Origin: Gnetum montanum
Taxonomy: Eukaryota; Streptophyta; Gnetopsida; Gnetales; Gnetaceae
Length of the DNA stretch: 64,000 nucleotides
Assembly (NCBI GenBank): GCA_015680685.1
Contig: MNCI01013830.1
Location: forward strand, 584,222-648,221
Direction: 5' to 3'
The notes under the pieces are model-generated. The model searched no databases and had not been told where the DNA came from. It was given only the letters and a program-made list of their open reading frames with translations. Positions 1 to 11,475 of this stretch are shown here, piece after piece (the stretch's first letter is position 1; the number at the start of each line of letters is the position of its first letter). The translations under genes were made by a program, and so were the position numbers.

Positions 1-901
1 TCATTGGATGAACTTTTGCACAAGTTATAGGGATCCCTGCTTGATCTTCATCACTTGGTCATGTGATGTCAAGCTTCAAGTTATACTAGAAGTAGTTAAA
101 AAATTGGACTATAAAGTTCTCAAGAGAGGATATGGATCCTCTAAGGCATGGTACCAATCATGTACTTTCCTAGTCAAGGACATAGGAAAACTCCTTATGA
201 TAGTATGAGGCCATAGATACAATAGCAAGCACTTAGATTTTAAGATTATAAGATGAGCATTAGGATCATCATGATTGTAGTCTATGGGCCAAAAAAGAAA
301 AAATATGCTTGTGCCAATATCTTAGGCACAAACAAAAAAAATGTGGTGTATAATCCCTAGGTTACTTGAGGCACCATGCTAGGCTCCACTTAGGTGGTTA
401 GTGGATTTGTGGTGATGAAAACCATCTCCAATGGCTATATATATCGAGGCTATGTGGCAAAAGGCATTGATATGTTATAATTCATTATTTGTGACATTGA
501 ATAGGTTTGATGTGCTATTATGATCGATGTGGGGCCAAACATGATGGAACATGCCCAAAAGAAGAGTCGAAGGGGGTAGAGGTGGACACTATGGCTTTGG
601 GGATCCCTTACTATAAGAGGCATCCCAAAAGATTCTCAGGCTTAGACTCTACCTTAAATTCATCTTCCTCCTTTGGTTGCACATCAAAGGAAGCCTTTTG
701 GTTGTTTTCATCAATCTCAATGAGGGGTATTTTCTCATAGGAGGAGGGAATATACTCCTTTCCATTATGATGAAGGATCTCTAATTCCTTCTTGGCTTCT
801 TTTTTTGCTTGGGGAATTAGCATGCCAACCTGCATCTTAGCATAAATGAAGTTATAATGTTCTTCATTTGTTGATGAAAACCTAGGACTTTAATCCATAA
901 G
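1..901 (-). pseudogene. gag: Element E: gag fragment, Tat-type Ty3/gypsy
   Basis: Capsid (gag) remnant of the outermost retrotransposon, read right to left. Around 850-620 it encodes a block (YNFIYAK, then PSSYEKIPL) that lines up with gag starts of element D (YNFICVK near 6140) and element A (near 41870). Around 220-60 it encodes the Retrotrans_gag core (FPMSLTRKVHDWYHAL, then after a frameshift GSISSLES), matching A's FPMSLTKRALDWYQAL. The distance between the two blocks is about 0.7 kb against about 1.25 kb in A, so the proline/glutamine-rich middle has been shortened. Element B interrupts the frame at 901; the upstream part resumes at 44268. Stops and at least one frameshift make it a pseudogene. 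The rest of the element lies left of the window. Confidence 0.75.
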
Positions 902-1788
902 TGAAGAGTGACAAGTAGACCCTACATCCAACCATATGAGTCACTAAGAGTTCACATGCAATCTACTCAAATTTCATAGACTTATAGCCTTCTAAGCATA
1001 CTAGTCTCTAGGAAGTGAAACTAATTATTGCAATCATTATCTTCCCAATTACACTTATGAAATGGAAGGGTATGGTTTAGTGCAATTGAGGCATATGATT
1101 TTTAAAATTTTTATGTTTTGTGTTTTAAGTCCACTAAGGATAAAAAATAATGATAAGATAAAATAATTAAATTACTAATTTAATCTAACTAGATACACCT
1201 AATTAATCCTAACATAAGCATTCATTACCACTTGCCATATACATCTTGAACATGTATAACGCTACTGGGTTACCAAATGTTAAGCATTACTAGGGTTATT
1301 AAGTGTTAAGCATATGCTCAAAGTGGTCATACTTATGTGCTTAATTAATCACTATTTAATCTAGATTTTCTTGACTTAATTTAGCCTAATTAATTAATTA
1401 ATTACTTAAAGCATTAAAGGAAATTGCATAAAACATTAAATACATAAATAAATAATTAATTTAATTCACTATTGTAAGGTTTATCTAAAATCTCATCTTT
1501 ATTGCCATGCACACTACTTTGTTTAGGCACAATAGTGCTTAAATAAAGATCCATACACTCTTGACTTCTACTATGGGTACTTAGAGAAATATTATAGCTT
1601 TTAAATGACAAAAATACAAGAGCTCTGCTAGAACTATGATAAGATATGCCATAAACATAGTAAGTAAGCATGTATTTATAGGAGAAAATAGACACTACAT
1701 CAATGGGTCCATGTCAATGCATCAAATCATCTATCGACATGGCCTAATTAACAAGGCCTAGTTGATGCAACCAATTTATGATTCATCA
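902..1788 (-). repeat. Element B 3' LTR
   Basis: It matches the split right LTR over its whole length, for example the shared stretches around 960-1100 and 24820-24960, and around 1650-1788 and 44130-44267. The ends form a 7-bp inverted repeat (TGATGAA/TTCATCA, minus strand; the outer end reads TGAAGAG here). A minus-strand TATA-like box (plus-strand tatttata) lies at 1673-1680 and is conserved in the other copy at 44152-44159, so it is the likely promoter TATA of this LTR family. Confidence 0.9.
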
Positions 1789-3659
1789 TATCCCCATGAC
1801 TGAATAAAAACTCATCCTTTAGTTCATTACAAATTTTGAAAGGTATAGAATTATTGATTGATGATAAACATAAACAAACACAAGTAAATACTAAGTGCCT
1901 GAGTGTGTGAATATACAATCATTACAAAACTTTTTGGTGTTTAGGACTAAATACCAAGAAAAAATTTAACAAACATAATCCCTTTGATGACATGAAGACA
2001 ATGGAAAAGATCAAATGGTCCTAGGTGGTGGAGGCTCCTAAGGTTTTAAAGGACGTTCTCCAAGTTTAGGCACACAAAATGGTTAAGGCTAGTATGGTTT
2101 TCTTGCTATAGTTGCAACTTTCAGTGGAAGATGAAAAGCATCCAATAATGGTTTTATCTTCTCCTCCTTATTACTAAGATCATGCATGGTCCTTGCAGCT
2201 TTGCCAAAGTAAGATGAAAAGGGCACATCTCAAGGATAGGGAATTGTTGAAAATAGCTCCTTGATATTAACAAACTAGGTAGAAAATTGTTTGTGTTTGA
2301 TGTTGAATACCCTTATCACCTTTTACAATTCCTAGTAATTGTTTATTCTTCTAGCTACGTTCTTAGTAGTTGATCTTTGATAAGTGAATCTTGCCCTTAG
2401 AACTTTGAGTTTAATATTTTTATTCTCAAGCTTTTGCCTTATTTCTTTGTGGTGTTTAAACTCTACCTCATACAATAAGCATGAGTTAACCACCTACTTC
2501 TCTAACTTTGACCATAGTCATCCAATAGGTAGCATTGTCATGTTTTCATATCATAGATGGATAAGCATCACGTATTCTATTATTTCTTCAATCTACAACT
2601 CCTTCATGTAGATATTTTCTTTGTTTTAGGAATCTATCCCATCAATGATAGGTTGCCACACCTCTTTTCCTTGCTATAGTTTTTGGAGGATTACATTACC
2701 TTTTGCCTCAGCCATATGGATGTGTTTTTCATTAACTTATTTCTATAGGCCAACTTGATATCCGTAGTGATTCCTGATTCTCTCAAATTTGAGAACCTCA
2801 TTCTTCTAGGTAGCAATCTCAATTGAATATTTTTGGTGTAAGGAATAAACTTCCTTCATAGAGAGATTTCTATTTTCCGCTATCAAACTTCTAAGCTTAG
2901 TATTTACTCTTGCTAGTTGTTCCTATTATTGATGGATGAATTCTTACATCTACTATTTCTGCACATTGACATTTTACAGGTGATGATTCTTTGTGGTTAG
3001 AATCTCATTCTCTAGGTGCATTTGGATCAAGCCCTTCTAAACTAAATATGTCTTGGCCTTGACCATGGACTAGTAAAAGATGGTTGTTACCATCACCACC
3101 TTAACATGTTTAAGTCTATCTTGAAGCTATTAAAAAGCTTCATCTCTTATCAGTGTAGGGTTGAGAAGCATAGAATTAGCAAGGAGGGATAGTAATTTGA
3201 AAACTTCTATGGCCCTCCAAAATGATGCATTTTCCATTTTGTTCAAGAAACTCTAACTAGGTTGTGATGATGTTATCTAAAAAAGGAAAGATATCTACAA
3301 TCGGTTGCCTAATTTCCACTAGTTGGTCCAGAAACTCATTATCTTGGGCTGCACTTAATTAGCTACTAATACTTCCTATAGACATTTGTACATCTCTAAT
3401 TGCAAAAATGTCTAGTATAGATGCTGTAGGTGTATTCAGTGATTTAGTAATCCAATCAGCAACAACTTCTTTTGCTATATCTTACCCTTGTTGTGACATC
3501 ACCAAGATAGTTGCTCCCTCACCCTCATCCAAGCATACCAAAATGGTAGTGAAATTCCTAGAGATTTTTAGGAATTTCTATTATTGTGAGAAAGATACCA
3601 TTACCTCTTGGGTATTAGGATTTGACCTTGCATCTAGCTGTGTTCTTTGGGATGAGAAT
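1789..3659 (-). pseudogene. Element B: third ORF, C-terminal part
   Basis: This minus-strand stretch lies between the nested element D and the 3' LTR. Translation gives helical, charged stretches rather than pol motifs, for example a run near 3420-3300 (IRDVQMSIGSISS, then FLDQLVEIRQPIVDI) and one near 2540-2360 (EVEFKHHKEIRQKLENKNIK). Both suggest coiled coils, as in the C-terminal half of Athila third-ORF proteins. Stops and frameshifts are frequent. It joins the part at 16118-17300 once D is removed. The function of this ORF class is not established; I infer identity from position and the N-terminal part, not from a recognised domain here. Confidence 0.45.
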
Positions 3660-5451
3660 TGAAACACCACTAATTTCGGCCAAACACTATGAAACAAGAA
3701 CAACTTAGAGCCTTTTGAGCTTTTTGGAGGTAAGAATTTGACTAAGTCATGGAACTCATGTTGAGCTTGTCAAGCTAGGCTAACTCACACTGGGCTTGTC
3801 AAGCCAAGCTTGCTCATGATGGGCTTGTCAAGTCGGGCTTGCCCTTATCATGAGCAACTCCAACAACTTCAAGATTAGGTCAAAGATGGTTCAATCTAAG
3901 GGTATAAGTCATCTCCATGGGGCCACTATTATCCAGTTCAAGTTTCACCATTCAAGAGTTCTAATTTTGGGCTAGATTGCACATTCAGCTCATTCTGGCA
4001 ATGTGAGTCTAGCGTGAGTACTAATCACACCTAGCATGAACAAACTCGAAGAGCCTCAAAACTAAGTCAAAATGGTCTAACTTTGAATGTGAAACTCATC
4101 ATCAAGGTCCATTGATGATTAATTCAAGTCCCAGCCTCCAGAATTCTAGACTTCAGGTCCAAAATCATAAATATTTTATTACTCATGCTCAGATCATGCT
4201 AGGGTCATGCTCAGCTCACGTTGGCAGTGTGAGGCCAGCATGAGGTACCAAAAGTGGCTCAAATCAAGGCACAAAAAAGCTTAGTTTTCAACATGTAGTT
4301 CACTCTCAGGGTCAACCATAGTCAGGAGATTTTTTCACTCAAAGAAAAAGCTTCAAAGATTAAAAATTAGTGTGAAATGTATCATTTTCATCTTACTCAT
4401 GCCTAGGTCATCCTCAGGTCACACTGAGATCACGTTGGCAGTGTGAGTCCAACATGAGTATTGATCACACCCAGTCAAAAGCATGCCAAACACATGTTGA
4501 GGACACACCAAGATAAAATAAACTCATGCTGGAAGCTTTTGTGAAACAAAAATTCCTCTAATAGCTACAAGACCACTCACATCGGCACCCTGCAACAGTC
4601 AATTCATGGATCGAGAAGTTCCAAGCAAACTAGAGTCAATTTCTCTTATTGTACACCATCATTTTTTATTGTAAATTTTCATCATTTGTGAGCTTGTCAA
4701 GATCTTATGCTCCAAATTGTATCTGCTTCTATGTGCATAAGATATATTGAATAAGAAAATACATGTTGTAAGATACAGTGCATCCAGTCAAGAACGTAGC
4801 TTGCCTACGCACGTCCAATTCACACACAGCTATCCATCAAACACCTGTCACACGATCCATTTACCTCTCATCTCTCAGCCATTGATCTCATCCATGAATT
4901 CTACAATCGAGCCTAGCCAAAACTTATAAATACCCCATCCATTCACATAAACGAGGTTGGAAATTTTGGAGGTTGATGGCTTTGGGAGCATCGACTAGCA
5001 ACTCTGGACACTTAGGCACATGTGACTCCTAGAATCCAAGCACCTATAAATACATCATGCCAAGGTTTAGCACTTGATGTGCCATCCACACATGCAACTA
5101 TTCTTTGACCAGTGCACATCCTTGTTAAGCAATACAATACAGTTCATTATTACCTTCCATTACATTGTTTCCTCTGTTTTGATCTATTTTACACTTCTAT
5201 ATATGCCATCACAGTTTTATGCTTTGTTTACATTTCGTATGTTACCAGTTATGATAACCCCAGTGCAAGCCATAGCTTATGCTCAGGGAAGTTCTTGGTT
5301 GATTTGTATGCAAACCATCCAAGGAACTCTACCTTCCTTCTTTTTTTCCAGCTTTCCCTCACACGAAGGTAGGGTGGACTATGTCTCTTCGGCAACCTTT
5401 CGGCATTTTTCTTTTCCTTCTGGCCTCAAGTCGATGATTTCAGTCAGCATA
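3660..5451 (+). repeat. Element D 5' LTR
   Basis: This 1792-bp LTR starts TGAAACACCAC. It ends at 5451 with CAGTCAGCATA where the 3' LTR has CAGTCAGAACA, so the terminal CA has become TA. It aligns with 14302-16117 throughout. The U3 part (3750-4480) is full of a short word set built on GGCTTGTCAAGCC and on CTCAC/GTGAG arms. Downstream are a TATA box and a region carrying a chance 167-residue ORF. Confidence 0.93.
4925..4932 (+). promoter_or_regulatory. TATA box of the D 5' LTR
   Basis: TATAAATA, present at the equivalent place in the 3' LTR (15592-15599). It lies about 1.27 kb into the LTR, so U3 would be the larger part and transcription would begin about 30 bp downstream. Conservation in two diverged LTRs supports a functional origin. 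Confidence 0.6.
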
Positions 5452-5456
5452 GTAAA

Positions 5457-5476
5457 TTGGTGCCAGAAGGAGGGCC
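5457..5476 (+). other. Primer binding site, element D
   Basis: TTGGTGCCAGAAGGAGGGCC begins 6 nt after the LTR end. The matching site in A (42698-42717, minus strand) reads TTGACGCTAGAAGGAGGGCC. The TGG start pairs with a tRNA CCA end. The two differ only by transitions. I do not assign the tRNA. Confidence 0.7.
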
Positions 5477-5796
5477 AACTTGTTTACTGTCCCATCAAAA
5501 TGTTGATCACGCTACCTTTTAAACACTATGAAGACCAAGTACTGAACTCAAGCCTAGCTTGCTCAAGCCCACCCTAGTCTACTCACGCTAAATTAATCAA
5601 GCATAAAACCCTGCAAAACTCTTACATTACGAACAACATTCCAAACTCTACAACTACATCATCAGAACCCAAACAGCGTACACATGCTGCTTAAACAAGT
5701 TTCTTCATAGATAACTTGCCAAGTAACATTTCTACCACCACCATCGACCGATCATAGTGAGCTCCTCTTAGTACTTGCAACCTGCATCTTGCCTGG

Positions 5797-5945
5797 TACA
5801 TGCTCGGCTTGTCAAGCTAGCTCACTCAGGCTTGGCTTGTCAAGCTAGCTCACTCATGCCTAGCTTGTTGAGCCAGCTCACTCACACCTAGCTTGTCAAG
5901 CTAGCTCACTCACGCCTAGCCTGTTAAGCCTAGTTTACTCATGCC
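5797..5945 (+). repeat. Leader array of about 31-bp units
   Basis: About five imperfect units of roughly 31 bp lie in the untranslated leader between primer site and gag. Each unit has the core GGCTTGTCAAGCTAGCTCAC, which contains the palindromes CTTGTCAAG and AGCTAGCT. The same core occurs in the LTR (3765-3845, 14405-14480). Confidence 0.85.
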
Positions 5946-6059
5946 ACTATAGAATCTTCCCAAATCAACACAATGACACTGCATATCTCTGACATTGGGG
6001 TTGGGACCTCAAACCCTGTAACTACGATAGAACCCATAACTTTCATTGAAGAGATAAAC

Positions 6060-7625
6060 CCTTAAGGTTCAACTTGCCAGTCACTTAGGCTATAGGACAA
6101 GGACCCTACTTATGCAATCCTCACACTAGAACAATATAACTTCATTTGTGTGAAGATTCAAGCCAACTTGCCTATTGATTGCATAGAAAAAGAAGAAAAG
6201 AAAAACTATGAGCTCATTTAAAAGGAAGGTCCTGAGTTCACTCCCTCAGTATTTGACATGATCCCCCTTTCTGAGCCCCATCGTCGACTCATATCTCAGC
6301 TTCTCATGGCAAGAAATCAAATCTTGTAGCCACCTATGATAGAGCCTTAGAGCAAAGATGAGAAAGACAACTTTGTGACCCAATCTGAGCATGGGAATTC
6401 ATACCATACTATCAATCTTCATGCCCATACAAACCCATCATTCCAACTGTTCTTGGAAGAAACTATACTTCCTTCTTCATTTGCAAACACACGAGCACCG
6501 ATTTCTCAACAAGAAGTACCCACTTCCATTCCCACCTTCTTGTTACCATCTGGTAACATTTCGACTAGAATATCTATTGCTTCAGGCCTGGCCTCATGTA
6601 ATTCTACATGTATTTGCTATGTCCTTGATAGGAAAAGCCTTAAAATGGTACGAAGCTTTACCGAGTAACTCCATATCCTCTCTAGAGGAATTGTTACATT
6701 AGTTCATTACCTATTTCAAATATAATTTAAAGCCTAAAGCCATACTAGATAGTCTAATTTAGATTAAACAGGCACCCTTAAAGCCAATACAAAAATTTAT
6801 CCAAAGGTGGAGTGCAGCACTGAATGAAATTCATGAACCCATCCCTGAGACATACTTGCTTACCATTCTTAAGGCTACCGTGAATGACTTCATTAAATCA
6901 AAACTTTATTATTTGAGTGCCTGTACTTTGAGTCAAGAATTCGCACAAATTAAGAACATAGAAGAGGCAACACAAGCAAGTAATGACCCAGCTTACTTAG
7001 CCTTTAGGAGCCAACATATGAGGAAGGATAAGGATAAATCCAAAACAATGGTAGTAGTGGTGGTGGAGATAGTCCAACGTAACAATTCAAGATAGAAAAG
7101 AAAACAAGCCACTACTCCAAGCAGCCATGAAAGAACCACATCTACACCTACACCCAAATGTTCCTCAACTAAAACCACAAACATGGCTCACACTTGTACA
7201 TTTGAATGAAAAGATCCTACCTAATAAACACCCTTTCCTATGAAGCCTTTACAATTATTAGATCAACTTCTAAGGGTCAGGTTAATCAAACATAAACAAA
7301 TGTCCCCCGCGGTGTCCCAAAAACATGATCGATTCTATGAGTTGGCTAAAAACTAAACTTTAGCAATAGCCAATGAGCCCCCCATTTCAAGAGGCTTTAG
7401 GTTAGACAGGTTTTTCAAATATCAACAATGGTGTAGACACGGAACTGACTACTGCTTCATCTTAAAACAAGATATACAACATATGATTGATAGGGGTGAA
7501 ATAATATTTGACGAGGTAAACCTAGTAAAGCCCCAAAACCAACCCATGGGTGTCTACATGAATCCTCTCAATACTAAGAACACACCATATGTGATTAATA
7601 CTATCCATGTGGACAATGAACACTA
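6060..7625 (+). pseudogene. gag: Element D: gag
   Basis: Capsid and nucleocapsid region. The N-terminal block YNFICVK at 6140 and IPLSEPH near 6270 is shared with A and E. The capsid core runs from about 6560 (LQAWPHVIL, FAMSLIGKALKWYEAL, SISSLEELL) to about 6990 (KLYYLSACTLSQEFAQIKNI). Compared with A, most of the proline/glutamine-rich stretch between N-block and core is missing. The nucleocapsid zinc-knuckle equivalent at 7410-7480 has lost key residues: FKYQQWCRHGTDYC here against FCDYHQYNGHSTDYY in A. There are several stops and at least one frameshift between the N-block and the core. Confidence 0.8.
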
Positions 7626-9084
7626 CATCCCTTGAAAACCTTTTGTAGTTCACAGGCCTTCTAAAACTACATCTACCTCAACACCTCCCCAAACCACTTT
7701 TTTCATATGCATGTTCCTTGCACCAAAAAAACCATTTGTCATTCGCGTACCTTCTTCTATCGTAGCAGGAACGAGACCATCAAAAACCTGACCCACTCCC
7801 TTTATGATCCAAGTGCCAAAACACCCTGATATGCAGCCCCCTATAGTTCCCCCACAACCCTTACAAGAGCACCTTGCTAACAGGCTGACAAGAGAGCACC
7901 TAGAAAAAGAACATTGTGAGCATGAATTGGGACCATTGAAGCCCATACTACTAAATACTATGCCTATGGTTCCGTTCACTAGTGAGCCTAGCATAAGTCA
8001 TTTAGACAAGGATACTAGCACTGTTAGTCTCCCAAACACAACATCCCTAGTTACTAACACAAGAATCCCTCCATAAGATATATGAATGCTGGGTCAAATG
8101 GACCAAGTCTCCATAGACAACAGCATCCCAAGTGATAAGGATCTAGTGAGTGCATTGACCCAAGTCACATAGGCCTTGAAACAAAAGAACACCTCCTTAA
8201 GCATGTACAATCTAGTAATGACTTCACAGGTACACCAGGAAGCTCTCATGCATATGTTGACTTCAATTCCTATTAGCAAGGTCCTTCCTATAGATGAGTC
8301 ATTGATTTATGCAATATTTTCCCCACAACCTCAAGAATTGAGGCCTACATCCCTATAATTTCTTGCCAATGATATTAAGCAAGATGAGAAAATTGGAGAG
8401 GTCACTACAGCCCCTATGTTCATAATAATACAAGTCAACCACTTCAAGATATGTAGGGTGCATGTCGATGATGTTGCAGCAAAAAATGTAATACCCTTTC
8501 CTATCATCAAAAAATTGGGTCTTACAGAGTAAATACGGCCCACAACAACTTCCTTTTTAAAATCCTTCAGTGGTTCCTGTGTCATGGTAAAAGGAATGGT
8601 TACCTTGGAGTTCATAGCAGGGGACCAGTTCCCCACATTGGTTAAATTTGTAGTGGTTGATGAAATGTTGGGGTTCAATTTGATTCTAGGATGACCTTGG
8701 TTAGCTCAACTTAGAGCTGTATCCTTACCAATCCATCAAGAAACCCACCTACCTTATGAGGGTAGTGAAATCATCATACATGGGGACATGACAACATCAC
8801 TCACTTCCTCACACTCAAGAATGGATCAAGGGTCATAACTTGAGTTCTCTGAGCCTAAACAAGAAACCATGAGCGCACTTCAAGACACGAACAAACTGTT
8901 AACCCATGATCCTACTAGAATTGAGGAAGCACTAGATGGCAAAAACATAGGAGCCATTCCCACTGATGTCTCTTGGTCAGAACTACCTTTTGACATCTCC
9001 AGTGAAGGGGAAGGGGAGTATAAAATTGTACCTACATGCCCCACCCCTCAAGTCAAAGTACAAAGAATAAAAAAAATTCAATAA
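7626..9084 (+). pseudogene. Element D: proline-rich repeat linker, protease and pro-pol spacer ORF
   Basis: The linker at 7630-7860 holds three copies of a Pro-[FY]-V-[VI]-x-V-P motif (KPFVV, KPFVIRVPS, PTPFMIQVP); A has about seven. The retropepsin-like part is at about 8430-8720: FKICRVHVDDVAAKNVIPF, then FNLILG before a stop where Arg or Gln is expected, then PWLAQL. HVDD stands where retropepsins have D-[TS]-G, and this VDD/VDG form is usual in Tat-type elements. The last open stretch (8869-9084) ends in VKVQRIKKIQ and matches A's 37837-38022 (LPFNVISEGDAEY against LPFDISSEGEGEY). Stops occur at several points. Confidence 0.75.
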
Positions 9085-9089
9085 CTAGG

Positions 9090-9340
9090 GAAAACTATCA
9101 AGCATCTAGAATGACATTAAACTACCAACCATTTGGTACAATGTTAAACTACTAGTGAACGTCCGCAATGACATTAAACTAGCCATGATAAGAAATGGCT
9201 GGTTCCTTTTAAGTTTTCTAAAACTGTTATCGCTTTCGGTCCACTATGGCCTAAAACTAGTAATCCCTCTTTCTTTTTTCAATACAGATGCAATGGTCCA
9301 TCATGATATTAAATTGATGTGCACAGCCTGAAATGGCCTT
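9090..9340 (+). repeat. Spacer J1 of element D
   Basis: A non-coding spacer between protease ORF and RT, made of degenerate repeats of the form GNAATGACATTAAACTA, for example near 9108, 9168 and 9245. The same phrase, in the same sense relative to pol, flanks pol in element A and in F1. Confidence 0.65.
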
Positions 9341-9524
9341 AAAATAGAGCTTAGTATGTTGCAAGTTTACAAACTCTCATTATGTTATGTCAAATTTTCA
9401 TTTACATGTCACAAGTTGCAATTTCAATTCATGCATTCTCGTTACTTTTCTTTTTACAAATATTTGCCTTACGTTTTGTTCTACATTTTGGAGTCTCATT
9501 TTACATTCAGCTACATGCATATGT

Positions 9525-10500
9525 TCACAATATACTTGAGGCCAATAATATCACCAAAGATCCTATTGTTGAAGTCCCCATTACTACATCCAATGATGAA
9601 ACTAGAACATTGAAATTAAGTGCCCTACTAGACTCACAACTTGTTAGTGACATCAGTCGAGTACTGAAAGATAATATAGAAAACTTTTCATGGTCATATA
9701 CCAACATGCTACAGTTGGACCCTCGAATCATCCAACATAACATTATTCTTGATGCAAAAGTCAAACCGATGAAGCAAAAAGTACGAAAGGTTAGACCTGA
9801 AGTGGCGTTAGTAGTCCATGATGAAATCACAAAGCTATACCAAGTTGGTTTCATCCGAGCCATTAACTATTCTGACTAGGTATCAAACATTTTCGTAGGC
9901 CCTAAGAAGAATAGTAGTCTACACATATGCATTGACTTCTGTGATCTCTACATAGCCACTATAAAAGATGACTTCCCACTACCTAGTATCGATCAACTTG
10001 TTGACACAAATTTTGGGCATGCACTATTATCCTTTATGGATGTATTTTTAGGATATAATCAAATAAGAATCAACCCAGAACATCAACTCAAGACAACCTT
10101 TATGATAGCTTGGGGCACATTCTGCTATACGATGATCTCATTTGGTCTTAAAAATGCAGGCGCTACATATCAATGAGCAATGACATATATATTTAGTGAT
10201 TACATGCTTAATTTTCTCAATGATTATGTGGATGACATCATGGTTAAATCTAAAACAACCAAACAACATGCAAAATATCTAGACTTAGTTCTTAAACATT
10301 GTATCAAACATGACCTTAGACTCAATCCAAAAAAGTATCTTTGGTGTCAAAATGGGAAAAATGCTTAGCTTTGTAGTCTCAGAAACAAGGATATGAGTAT
10401 ACCTTGATAAGGTTAAGACAATAATTAACATGCAACCACCAAAAAACCTTACCGAACTACGTCGTCTACAAGGTAGGCTTGAATTCATTAGACGCTTCAT
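9525..10500 (+). pseudogene. pol: Element D: reverse transcriptase
   Basis: Ty3/gypsy RT. A pre-RT stretch (ILEANNITKDPIVE, about 9530) leads into the RT: EVALVVHDEITKLYQVGFI near 9800, LCIDF-like HICIDFCDLYIATIKDDF near 9930, FMDVFLGYNQI near 10035, FGLKNAGATYQ near 10145, the catalytic YVDDIMVKS near 10222, and LRLNPKK near 10320. The catalytic YVDD box is intact. Stops include TAG at 9877-9879, where A has Trp, and TGA at 10174-10176, where A has Arg; both are single transitions. A frameshift follows LRLNPKK. Not functional. Confidence 0.9.
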
Positions 10501-11045
10501 CGTAAAGTTGACGGATAAGTTGAGACCCATGCAACACCTACTACGAAATGATGTGCATTTCCAATGGACTCAATAGTGCCAGGAAGCATTCGAGAACATA
10601 AAGTAAGGGCTAGCTCAACTGCTAATAGTTTATCCCCCACAGAGAGATAAATAGTACTACATCTACCTTGCAACCTCCGATTCTTCCATTGCATCGATGC
10701 TTTTCCAAAAATGTAAAGATGAAATCGAGATCCCCATCTATCACTTAAGCCAAACTCTAATCACCTATGAACAATGATACAATGACATGAAGAAATTATG
10801 CCTTGCCCTCGTCTTCTCCTTGAAGAAATGGTGGCATTATCTCTTCTATAATCAAGTCTACATCATTTGCAAGAATAATGTCCTCCACGCCATCACTAAC
10901 AACATTTATGAGTCAACTAGGGTAGCTAGATGGAAAGTAATGATCATGGAGTTTGACCTACACTATATTGCTCAATCCTCCACAAAAGGTTAAGCAATAG
11001 CCACCCAACCGATTGTCTCGCCAACACATGATCAAGCAACGATTA
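10501..11045 (+). pseudogene. pol: Element D: RNase H (first) and connection
   Basis: The region after RT matches the Ty3/gypsy RNase H: YIATSDSSIASMLFQK-like near 10660-10710, YHLSQTLI near 10740, then KLCLALVFSLKKWWHYLFYNQVYIICKNN (10790-10880) and EFDLHYIAQSS near 10950. The equivalent in A is 30635-30170. The frame shifts several times and stops are present. In Tat elements this domain is often degenerate and is followed by a second RNase H, which is also seen here. Confidence 0.75.
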
Positions 11046-11475
11046 ACCATGAATTCCCTGATGAGAATGCTAATAGTATAGAAACCATACCTGATAACTA
11101 CAAGGCAATCCTTTATTTTGATGGAGCTTCAACTTCCTAAGGAGGAAGTGTTGTGGCCATTTTAACATACCCCTCTAGGAAATCTGACCCTTCGCCTACC
11201 GATTAACCTTTCCTTGTACCAATAACATGATGGAATATGAAGGTCTTCTTAGAGGTCTTCTGGTAGCATTGACTTCAGGGATTGCACATCTTTTAGTTTG
11301 ATGTGATTCATAGCTAGTCATTAATCAAGTCATGGAGGTTTATGCATGTAAGGATCTCCATTTGCAACCATATTTTGATTTGACCAAACATTTGCTGAAG
11401 CAATTAGTAGACGTGGACGTACAACATGTCCCTAGAAGCAAAAACACCATTGCCATGACACCTGAAATGTTTCAT
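11046..11475 (+). pseudogene. pol: Element D: second (archaeal-type) RNase H
   Basis: An additional RNase H lies between the first RNase H and integrase. FDGAS near 11118 supplies the first acidic residue, a stretch near 11225 (TNNMMEYEGLLRGL-like) supplies the Glu region, and the expected GDSQLV near 11305 is decayed to a stop-containing CDS/QLV form. HVPRSKNTIA near 11430 matches the domain end, as in A (HVSRNDNTIANALATLA). Such a domain after the normal RNase H is characteristic of the Tat group of plant Ty3/gypsy elements. Several stops; inactive. Confidence 0.75.

Noticed and set aside
8-208. 66-codon plus-strand ORF, at first thought to be a G-patch-like polyprotein piece
   Set aside because: The minus strand of the same bases encodes the gag core of element E (FPMSLT...DWYHAL), so this ORF is a shadow.
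5074-5577. 167-codon ORF in the D 5' LTR
   Set aside because: It crosses the LTR end and primer site, and the equivalent 3' LTR stretch is not open over the same length. Chance.
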